From the NCBI GenBank assembly GCA_016933985.1, contig JAFGTU010000077.1, forward strand, positions 1-6,928: DNA of 6,928 bases, in the 5' to 3' direction. Source of the stretch: Sedimentisphaerales bacterium (GTDB taxonomy: Bacteria > Planctomycetota > Phycisphaerae > Sedimentisphaerales > Anaerobacaceae). Below the pieces are notes generated by a model. That model searched no databases, was not told the origin of the DNA, and saw nothing but the letters and a program-made list of their open reading frames with translations. How positions within the stretch are numbered: the stretch's first letter is position 1; each line of letters opens with the position of its first letter. Both the position numbers and the translations under genes were made by a program. Below, one piece after another: positions 1-6,023 of the stretch.

Positions 1-1397
1 CGGGCTTCTGGCCTTGTCTTATCCTGCAGGCCTATCCAGCCGAGACACTTCGCATTCTTGGCGACGTACAGTGTGCTGAAGCCCTGCTCCTCGTGCATGC
101 TTGGGTCCGTGACGTTGGCGACGTTGATATCACGTTCCTTGAGAAAGGTTTCTCTGCCCACGAGGATATTGGCCGAATCGACAAGTGCACTGACGCCTTT
201 TCCGGGTATTTCTTCGAAGTGCTCGGTATCGGGCAGTGAGAGATTTGCCTCCTTTGCGACTTCGCGGAGCGCTCTTGCGGCGGGGTGCTTGCTCATCTGT
301 TCCGCGGAGGCCGCGACGGCGAGCAGCTCAGCCGGTTCGACGCCTTCGGCGGGGGTGAGCTTGGTAACGTAGAGCCGTCCGGTGGTGACGGTGCCGGTTT
401 TGTCGAAGACCATTGCCGTCATTTTGCCGGCGATCTCAAGGTCCGCAACGTTCTTTATGAGCACGCCGAGCCTTGCGGAGGCGGAAATCGCAGCGACCAT
501 TGCCGTCGGGGTGGCGAGAATCAGGGCGCACGGACAGGAAATAACCAGTATGGTAATAGCCCTGCCGACGTCCTGCGTGAAGAACCAGACGATTCCGGCG
601 ATCATCAGGACTGTGGGCGTGTACCATTTGACGTAGGTGTCGATGATTCTCATTATCGGTATCTTGGTATGCTCGGCCTGTATAATCAAGGACTGCACCT
701 TGCCAAGCGTGGTGTCGTTTCCGGCTTTGGTGACGGTGATATCGAGGACGCCGGTGATGTTGTTGGTTCCGGCGAAGACCTGCATTCCTGGAACCTTGTC
801 AACGGGTAGCGATTCGCCCGTTATTGTTGCTTCGTTGACCGAGCTGAGTCCTTTTGCAACCTCGCCGTCGGCGGGGATATTGTCGCCCGGGCGGACGCGG
901 ACAGAATCTCCGGGCGCCAGCTTGCCGACCCTGATTTCGTTTTCGCTGCCGTCGGGGAGGATCAGGTTTGCCTTGGTGGGCGTGAGGCGTATCAGGGATT
1001 CGATAGAGGCGCGGGCGCCGAGTGCGGTGCGTGATTCGATAAGCTCGCTGAGGAGCATGAAGAACGCGATAGTGCCGGCGGCAATGTATTCCTTATTGGC
1101 GAAGGCGGCAAGTATGGCCAGGGCCGCCAATTCGTCCATGTGCGCCTTTTTTCCGATGAAGCTCTTTATCGCGTGCAAGACGATGGGGGCGCCGAGCAAT
1201 ACTGCGCCGACCATAGCGAGGAACTCCGCCTGGAAACTGCCTCTGCCGTATAAGAATCCGCGTTGCGCAATGCCGCTGCTAATGAGCAACATTCCGCCTG
1301 CGAGCGTGCCCAACAGGGCGGCGCTGACGCGCATCTGTTTGCCGTGTGTGTGCTCGGCGGCAATGTCGTCTTTGAAGTGCAAATGCTGGTGGATCAT
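1..1397 (-). CDS. Heavy-metal translocating P1B-type ATPase (3' end beyond window)
   Basis: This is an inner-membrane pump that would use ATP, through an aspartyl-phosphate intermediate, to move a soft or transition metal ion out of the cytoplasm. I translated 465 residues from the reverse strand; the reading frame is still open at the window edge. Visible landmarks are: four hydrophobic helices at about 24-45, 56-82, 86-101 and 104-123; the actuator loop TGES at 193-196; helices at about 260-275 and 280-300 with the metal-site motif SCPC at 287-290; the phosphorylation motif DKTGT at 332-336; the P1B signature His-Pro at 371-372; and the nucleotide-binding GxG at 399-401. It lacks the usual N-terminal CxxC HMA domain and has a His-rich leader instead (His 3, 5, 7, 16, 18). 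CPC fits Cu+/Ag+ or Zn2+/Cd2+/Pb2+; the residues that would separate these lie off the window. ATG at 1397 is the only ATG, GTG or TTG after the in-frame stop at 1442-1440. Its ribosome-binding site is poor, so coupling to the upstream gene is likely. Confidence 0.95.
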   Translation of the reverse strand, partial: MIHQHLHFKDDIAAEHTHGKQMRVSAALLGTLAGGMLLISSGIAQRGFLYGRGSFQAEFLAMVGAVLLGAPIVLHAIKSFIGKKAHMDELAALAILAAFANKEYIAAGTIAFFMLLSELIESRTALGARASIESLIRLTPTKANLILPDGSENEIRVGKLAPGDSVRVRPGDNIPADGEVAKGLSSVNEATITGESLPVDKVPGMQVFAGTNNITGVLDITVTKAGNDTTLGKVQSLIIQAEHTKIPIMRIIDTYVKWYTPTVLMIAGIVWFFTQDVGRAITILVISCPCALILATPTAMVAAISASARLGVLIKNVADLEIAGKMTAMVFDKTGTVTTGRLYVTKLTPAEGVEPAELLAVAASAEQMSKHPAARALREVAKEANLSLPDTEHFEEIPGKGVSALVDSANILVGRETFLKERDINVANVTDPSMHEEQGFSTLYVAKNAKCLGWIGLQDKTRPEA

Positions 1398-1439
1398 AAT
1401 CTGATGTCTCGGATTTACAGTGAAGCTGTTAGCGTTTCC

Positions 1440-2777
1440 TCAATTCTTGGAGTCCTCGTTATTTTTCTGCTTCTCAGTTTTGCGTTTTATTGTAGGGTCT
1501 CTGCTCAGAAGGATTCTAATCTCTTCTCCCTCGGTCGGCTCGACGACGAATTTCTCCCCGGCGCCGGCGAGTATGGTCTCGATAAAGTCGCGATAGATGC
1601 TCTGGACGACGATATCGGGGTGCTTGCGATACTCCGGCAGGAGACTTCGGAAGTAATCGGCGTTGGCTTTGGCGGCGGCGGCGACCTTGGTTCGGTATTC
1701 GATAGCATCGAAGATCCTCTGCTGGGCCTCGCCGGCCACCTGGGCCCAGAGCGTCTCGACGACTTCCTCGGCGACGTTAGGGGCATTAAGGGCGGCGTAT
1801 AACTGCTCAGCAACGGGGCCTGCGGCTTCATCGACCTTGTTTTGGGCGTAGGTGGCGGCGTCGCTGACGGCGGTGCGGCTATCCTGACTTGCGTTGTGCG
1901 CGGCGCGGAAGGCGTCGTTGACCTGGCGAGGCCAGGTTATATCGGTCAAGAGGACGGACTCGATCTCTATGCCGCACATATTCTCCGTCTCGTCGGATTC
2001 GATACCGTCAAGCTTTTCATCCAAAAGTCTCTTGACGTGCTTGGGGATTCTGTCCTCGCTCTTTACCGCTTCATCAATAGTATAGTGGGTCATCGCGTTT
2101 ACAACGGCGTCTTCGAGGAGGTTCTTCAAGAGGGGCGTTATGCTTTCGGTCATAACATCGAAATAGACCTCGCCCGGCTTGAGATTCCCGACGAAGACAT
2201 TTCTGAAGAACTGCTCGGGGTCTTTAATCCTGTATCTGAGCTGCCACTTGGAGTGTATGATGTTGTAGTCGCTGCCGTCTGAGCCGGCTTGGGCGTCTGC
2301 TTGCTTCTCACTGCGTGTGAGGCAGTAGCCGTCCGTGATAGGATCGAGCGTGTTTACGATGCGAGTATTTCGTGGCTGTCCCTGGCTCTCCGCAAGCAGC
2401 TCCTCTTCGGACTGATAATACCAAAATGAACGGATATCGAGGTTCACAACCTTCTTCACCGGGATTTTGACGATTTCCTCAATGGGGTAGGGAAATACCC
2501 AGTACGGCCAGGCTCTGGGCTTAAGGATTCTGTTTTCTCCGACGCCGCGAATCTTTCCAAATCGCAACACAAGCGCCTGCTCATCCGAAGCGACAGTCTG
2601 AAACCCCGAGACCAGGAACAAGACAACCAGCACAATCATGATTATCTTGAGAATGAAGAAGCTGATTCTCAGGGCCTCGGACAGACTCCTGCCGGCGGGG
2701 TCAAGCTCAACCGGCGGCGAACTTTGCAGTGAATCATTACCCTTATGATTCCGGCGTTTGCTATTTTCCTCGGCCAT
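1440..2777 (-). CDS. hflK: HflK-type SPFH (band 7) membrane protein
   Basis: Probable HflK partner of the HflC encoded just upstream. HflK/HflC complexes are membrane-anchored SPFH assemblies known to regulate the FtsH protease. The 445-residue protein has a charged N-terminal tail (1-36), one membrane helix at about 38-59, an SPFH domain from about 61 to 290, and a long Ala/Glu-rich helical region at about 290-375. The typical HflK C-terminal block follows (about 374-412: LLPEYRKHPDIV, then a Tyr-containing helix ending in LAGAGEKFVV). The string GIEIESVLLTDITWP near 269-283 followed by a DAF motif also matches HflK. A low-complexity insert (about 155-170, Ala/Gly/Ser/Asp-rich) interrupts the SPFH fold before the YRIKDP strand. 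The tail (428-445) is Lys/Asn-rich. The gene starts 19 nt after the hflC stop, with a GGGA element 9 nt before the ATG, consistent with an operon. FtsH is not in the window, so an FtsH link is inferred from the family. Confidence 0.88.
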   Translation of the reverse strand: MAEENSKRRNHKGNDSLQSSPPVELDPAGRSLSEALRISFFILKIIMIVLVVLFLVSGFQTVASDEQALVLRFGKIRGVGENRILKPRAWPYWVFPYPIEEIVKIPVKKVVNLDIRSFWYYQSEEELLAESQGQPRNTRIVNTLDPITDGYCLTRSEKQADAQAGSDGSDYNIIHSKWQLRYRIKDPEQFFRNVFVGNLKPGEVYFDVMTESITPLLKNLLEDAVVNAMTHYTIDEAVKSEDRIPKHVKRLLDEKLDGIESDETENMCGIEIESVLLTDITWPRQVNDAFRAAHNASQDSRTAVSDAATYAQNKVDEAAGPVAEQLYAALNAPNVAEEVVETLWAQVAGEAQQRIFDAIEYRTKVAAAAKANADYFRSLLPEYRKHPDIVVQSIYRDFIETILAGAGEKFVVEPTEGEEIRILLSRDPTIKRKTEKQKNNEDSKN

Positions 2778-2796
2778 AAACTATCGTCCCAAGTGA

Positions 2797-3717
2797 CTAT
2801 TTCGACTGGTCAGGGCTGTTCGGGTCTTTCGGGCTTAGCTTCGGTATTTGCCTCAAGAGGTCAAAAGGCTCGGTGTCGGCCTTTATGACTATTGTTGCCT
2901 TCTCGGCCAGCGTTGTCTTTACGGCCTCGACGTTTCGAAGGAACATTGCGAACTGCGGGTCTTCTTCGAGCATTTTGTAATACTGTGCGGCTTCGGCGTC
3001 GCCCTGGCCTCGTATTGCCTTTGCCCTGGCCTCGGCGGCGGCGAGGAGCTCGGCCCTTTTCAGGTCGGCGTCCTTTTTGATATTTGCGGCCCTGGTTTCT
3101 CCCTCACGAATAGTTGTTTCAGTCCTGCGATTCCTCTCGCTCTTCATTCTCGCAAAGACTTTCTCGGTGTTCTCCTTGCTGATCTTGAGCTGCTTTATGC
3201 CGAGGGCCTTGACATTGATGCCGTAGTTCTTTAGGACGGGGTCCTTCAAATCGGCGAGCATCTTGTCTTGCATCTCGTCGAACTTTATCTTTTCGGGGTC
3301 GCTGTTGACGAACTGGCCGAAGGAATACTGGCCGATTACCCTGTTCTGAGTGTCGTTAATCTGCTCTCGCAGAATTCGCTCGGCCTTTTGGACTGTTCCG
3401 ACGGCGTTGTGGAATCGCAGCGGGTCGCCGATTTGCCAGACGACGTAGGTGTTGACTATGACGGACTCGTCGCCTTTGGTTGCCGTCTCGCCTACTTCGG
3501 CTTCGAGGACCCGCAGCCGCGTGTCGAACTTATAGACCCACTGGATAGGAGGGGGCCATTTGAAGTACCAGCCTGGCTCGGTGATCGGGGTATCGGGGGC
3601 TTTTTGAAAGGTCATCACAAGGGCGGCCTCCGTTTCACGCACCTGAAACGAGGTAAAGGCCAACCCCAGAACGACCAGTATCACAACGACAAAGATTATG
3701 ACTGCTGAGTTTTTCAT
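2797..3717 (-). CDS. hflC: HflC-type SPFH (band 7) membrane protein
   Basis: Probable HflC subunit of an HflK/HflC complex in the inner membrane, with its SPFH domain expected on the periplasmic side. The 306 residues, close to normal HflC length, show: a single N-terminal membrane anchor (about 5-23); an SPFH domain at about 24-190, including KWPPPIQWVYKFDTR (53-67), which closely follows the family pattern; a charged coiled coil (about 188-245) ending in RGQGDAEAAQYY; and the diagnostic block DPQFAMFLRNVEAVKTTL (253-270). A short Pro/Asp/Ser tail follows. Its ATG overlaps the stop of the upstream gene as ATGA (3717-3714), which points to translational coupling. A GGAG lies 11 nt before the start, inside the upstream reading frame. 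This is the most canonical of the three SPFH proteins here. Whether it pairs with the upstream polytopic protein, the downstream HflK, or both cannot be told from sequence alone. Confidence 0.92.
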   Translation of the reverse strand: MKNSAVIIFVVVILVVLGLAFTSFQVRETEAALVMTFQKAPDTPITEPGWYFKWPPPIQWVYKFDTRLRVLEAEVGETATKGDESVIVNTYVVWQIGDPLRFHNAVGTVQKAERILREQINDTQNRVIGQYSFGQFVNSDPEKIKFDEMQDKMLADLKDPVLKNYGINVKALGIKQLKISKENTEKVFARMKSERNRRTETTIREGETRAANIKKDADLKRAELLAAAEARAKAIRGQGDAEAAQYYKMLEEDPQFAMFLRNVEAVKTTLAEKATIVIKADTEPFDLLRQIPKLSPKDPNSPDQSK

Positions 3718-5795
3718 TGTTTATTCTTCTCCTCAAATCCGGGTATATCATACAAATTCGGCAAGAGCTCTTCCTCGAAATTGAATATGAACAGCAGCTT
3801 GTCGTTCGGGTCGGCAACGACGACATATTTTCTCGTGTTCGCAAGGGACTCTTCGAAGACCCTGAGCCTTTGCTCTCGCTTGTAGATGTCTTTGGCGGCA
3901 CGGTAGGCCTTGAGCTGGTCGGCAAAACGCAGGCCCGTAGCCCTGGCAAGCGTCGCCTTTTCAAACGCATAGGTCTGCGATTCTTTCAACTTGATAGAGA
4001 TATCGCCTCCGGCCTCGGCAAAAGCCTTATCCAGATTCGCGGCAAGGTCTTCAGCGGCCTGGGGATCACTCTTCGTTTTGGCCTGCTGGTATTTTTCTGC
4101 GAGGCTGTAAAGCCCATTGGCATTCTCGACCGAGCCTGCAAGAGTGCTCAAGTCTTTGTTGCGTCCGGCCTCTGCTTCAAGAATAAGCCTTTGCTTCTCC
4201 TGAACGGCGCCAACGACAGCCTGGTACTCAGTTGCGACCTCGACCGGGGGGTGAATGCCCTGCAGGCCGAGCAGCACTATCTCCACGCCCAAGCCTGCGA
4301 CATCGGCGGCATTCTGGATTCTGGAGGTCAGCACCTTCCTTGCCCGTTCTCGGCCGACGCCGAACAGACTGCCTTTGAGGCCGGCTCCGCTGGGATCACG
4401 GTCGTTGACGTCTATCGTGGCGCTGGCGGCGAATTTGGTGAGCTCCTGGTAGCAAATGGCCTCCAGAACGGCGCCAGGATTATCGTAGTTGTAGGTATAT
4501 GAGTACAGGTCCTTTACCTTATACTGAACGGGGACAGCGGCATTGATGAGGCTAACCGGGACGGCGCCCTTTGCGGACTCCTGGCCGGCATATTCGGTCG
4601 CCACGATCAAAGGATGCTCCTTTTCATAATGCTGCGTGCCCCACAAGAGGTGCGCTTCCTGCACAATCTGGGCGGTCTTAGGGTCTGTCTTGGGGACGTA
4701 GCCTATGTGAAGCTCGGATATTCTTTGTGTCGGGAACCTTCGAGTCTTGTCGATGGGCCAGGGCCATTTGAAAGCGAGGCCCGGTCCGACGAGCCTTACC
4801 CGCCCCGCACTGTCGAGGGGATTGCCGAGGTGCTCTATTATCGCCTCCTCGTAAGGGCCGACGACAACGACGCAGCTCATCAGATACAGGGTAAGGGCGG
4901 CAAAAAGGATAAGGGGTAGAATCGCCCTTTCGAGCAGCTTGTAGAACCAGGTTTGGGAGACTTTGAATCCGAATTGATAGTCGATGGCGCCTGCGGCGCT
5001 GCGGAATACGCCGCCAGGCTCGTTTATGATGCCGAGCAGTCTGCTGTCAAATGCGCTGCGGCTGTACTGGCCCTTCAGTCTGGGGCGATAGATGTCCAGG
5101 ATCACATTCAAGGCGGTCTCGACGCCAAGAATAGTCAGGCATATCGGCAGGACAAAGTCGAGCACTTTTATAACAACGAATATCTGGAAATTCGCCAGGG
5201 CCAGAGCGACCGCAAGGGCAAAACACAGCACCGCTATGCCGAGCAGGAAGCTGCCGCCGGCCCTTAGCGGCTTCCAGTCAGGCTCGGCGGACATTCCGGT
5301 GGCGTAGCGCGAGATGAGGAAACCGACAAAGGCCACTGCGGTCATATACACGGCACAGAGCAAAAAGGGCGGATTGAGCCTGAACTCGACAATGTTGGGG
5401 ATGGACCTGACCAGGAGCAAGCCGACAGTGATTTCGTAAACGGCGATGACTGCCGAGAATATCGGTATGAACCATTTCTCGAGAATTGCGAGGCGTCGCC
5501 GGGCGACTGCAAACATCGCGGCCCGTTCACCCTTGCCCTGGAAAATGGTGGAGGGCTGCTCGTCGTCCACAAGACGGCTCAAGTCGAGTTTCTCCTGCTC
5601 GGCCAGAGACCTCTGATGGAACTGAACGGCCAGAACCAACCAAATCAGGAGGGCTGAGAGGCTGAGCCAGCTTATAGCAGAGACGGCAAAGAACCCGCTC
5701 CACCGCCCGATCAGGAAGGTGACGCCGAAAAAAAGGAGGCTCAACACCAAAGATGCCCACGCCAACTGTTCAGGACGCTTCGACGTCATTGTCAT
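3714..5795 (-). CDS. Polytopic membrane protein with C-terminal SPFH/HflK-like domain
   Basis: First gene of the cluster, 693 residues, far longer than ordinary HflK (about 400). Predicted membrane helices lie at about 11-30, 35-58, 108-130, 143-164, 181-206, 207-233 and 290-313. The SPFH domain starts directly after the last one (VVVGPYEEAIIEHLG, 310-324) and runs to about 540, with LVGPGLAFKWPWPID (335-349) and a VPVQYKVKDLYSY strand (421-433) as clear family marks. A helical region (about 530-655) and an HflK-like end (ANTRKYVVV, 652-660) follow. Arg/Lys-rich loops at 59-107 and 234-289 would be cytoplasmic by the positive-inside rule. With seven spans the N-terminus is then inside and the SPFH domain outside, as in HflK. 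The six-helix N-terminal region matches no family I can name. The start is supported by GAGG 6 nt upstream; a second ATG two codons later is possible. The stop overlaps the hflC start (ATGA). Confidence 0.9.
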   Translation of the reverse strand: MTMTSKRPEQLAWASLVLSLLFFGVTFLIGRWSGFFAVSAISWLSLSALLIWLVLAVQFHQRSLAEQEKLDLSRLVDDEQPSTIFQGKGERAAMFAVARRRLAILEKWFIPIFSAVIAVYEITVGLLLVRSIPNIVEFRLNPPFLLCAVYMTAVAFVGFLISRYATGMSAEPDWKPLRAGGSFLLGIAVLCFALAVALALANFQIFVVIKVLDFVLPICLTILGVETALNVILDIYRPRLKGQYSRSAFDSRLLGIINEPGGVFRSAAGAIDYQFGFKVSQTWFYKLLERAILPLILFAALTLYLMSCVVVVGPYEEAIIEHLGNPLDSAGRVRLVGPGLAFKWPWPIDKTRRFPTQRISELHIGYVPKTDPKTAQIVQEAHLLWGTQHYEKEHPLIVATEYAGQESAKGAVPVSLINAAVPVQYKVKDLYSYTYNYDNPGAVLEAICYQELTKFAASATIDVNDRDPSGAGLKGSLFGVGRERARKVLTSRIQNAADVAGLGVEIVLLGLQGIHPPVEVATEYQAVVGAVQEKQRLILEAEAGRNKDLSTLAGSVENANGLYSLAEKYQQAKTKSDPQAAEDLAANLDKAFAEAGGDISIKLKESQTYAFEKATLARATGLRFADQLKAYRAAKDIYKREQRLRVFEESLANTRKYVVVADPNDKLLFIFNFEEELLPNLYDIPGFEEKNKQ

Positions 5796-5801
5796 CGCTT
5801 A

Positions 5802-5807
5802 CCTCAA
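5802..5807 (-). promoter_or_regulatory. Shine-Dalgarno site of the first SPFH gene
   Basis: The minus strand reads TTGAGG with 6 nt between the GAGG core and the ATG at 5795. It is the clearest ribosome-binding site in the cluster, stronger than those of the downstream genes. That fits this gene being the translational head of the operon and supports the chosen start. Confidence 0.65.
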
Positions 5808-5882
5808 GTGCACCAATACCGACGGCACAAGTCCGAACAAAAGACCATTAGAAAGCGTATCAGTCTGCATATGGACGGTCGC

Positions 5883-5911
5883 TTTACAGGTTGTAAGTTT
5901 TGTACTATAAC
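5883..5911 (+). promoter_or_regulatory. Predicted sigma70-like promoter for the ABC permease gene
   Basis: TTTACA at 5883-5888 (five of six to TTGACA) is separated by exactly 17 nt from TATAAC at 5906-5911 (five of six to TATAAT). Transcription would start near 5918, leaving a leader of roughly 105 nt before the ATG at 6024. The match is seen in the sequence; activity, and use of an Escherichia coli-like consensus by this organism, are inferred. Confidence 0.5.
5884..5896. repeat. Inverted repeat TTACA-GGT-TGTAA, candidate operator
   Basis: A perfect 5-bp inverted repeat with a 3-nt spacer overlaps the -35 hexamer of the predicted plus-strand promoter. A protein bound here would block that promoter. 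The TACA/TGTA half-sites recall operators of the BlaI/MecI/CopY repressor family, but those have a 2-nt centre, so the likeness is suggestive only. Confidence 0.4.
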
Positions 5912-5933
5912 AACACACTGTATGTTTCGTACA
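5904..5933 (-). promoter_or_regulatory. Weak candidate promoter for the SPFH/ATPase operon
   Basis: On the minus strand TATAGT (5909-5904, five of six to TATAAT) has a poor upstream hexamer TGTACG (5933-5928, three of six to TTGACA) at 18 nt. A start near 5897 would give a leader of about 100 nt. The -10 overlaps that of the plus-strand promoter, so the two would compete. The poor -35 could mean dependence on an activator, or that the real promoter is elsewhere in the gap, for example TTGTAA (5951-5946) with TACAGT (5922-5917 region). Confidence 0.22.
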
Positions 5934-5934
5934 G
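5918..5934. repeat. Inverted repeat CTGTA-N7-TACAG at the predicted transcription start
   Basis: A perfect 5-bp inverted repeat with a 7-nt centre (TGTTTCG) lies exactly where plus-strand transcription is predicted to begin and over the candidate minus-strand -35. It could be an operator or a small hairpin at the 5' end of the permease mRNA. With only 5 bp it could also be chance. Confidence 0.35.
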
Positions 5935-6023
5935 GGACAATTACAATAATTTAAGCTTCCGCGTTTATGCGAAGCACGGTGTTCCCGGGGATGCGGGCGA
6001 CTGCCATGGAGTGACTAAGAAAG

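Larger units (their letters stand above)
5796..6023. other. Divergent intergenic regulatory region, no gene seen
   Basis: This 228-nt gap separates the minus-strand SPFH/ATPase cluster from the plus-strand permease gene. It is visibly richer in A and T than the genes around it, mainly between about 5880 and 5955. It contains a plausible plus-strand promoter, a weaker possible minus-strand promoter facing it, two inverted repeats and many TGTA/TACA tetramers. I found no convincing small protein, RNA gene or terminator in it. Confidence 0.8.

Noticed and set aside
637..1404. Plus-strand open frame of 255 codons
   Set aside because: It lies antisense to the P1B ATPase, whose TGES, CPC, DKTGT and HP motifs are all intact on the minus strand. 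The plus-strand product is Ser/Ala-rich with no recognisable domain.
1398..1439. Possible terminator between hflK and the ATPase gene
   Set aside because: No stem of useful length and no T-run were seen in the 42-nt gap on the minus strand.
1263..2282. Plus-strand open frames antisense to hflK
   Set aside because: They are compositional shadows of a clearly coding minus-strand SPFH gene and have no independent start signals or motifs.
3717..4502. Plus-strand open frame of 261 codons antisense to the polytopic SPFH gene
   Set aside because: The minus-strand frame shows SPFH motifs throughout this stretch; the antisense translation has no family features.
5984..5997. CCCG-N6-CGGG hairpin in the permease leader
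   Set aside because: Only 4 bp with no following T-run; not a terminator and too short to call a riboswitch or attenuator.
6006..6014. Two-codon ORF ATG GAG TGA just before the permease start
   Set aside because: It is too short to support as a leader peptide; the GGAG it contains more simply serves as a distant Shine-Dalgarno element.
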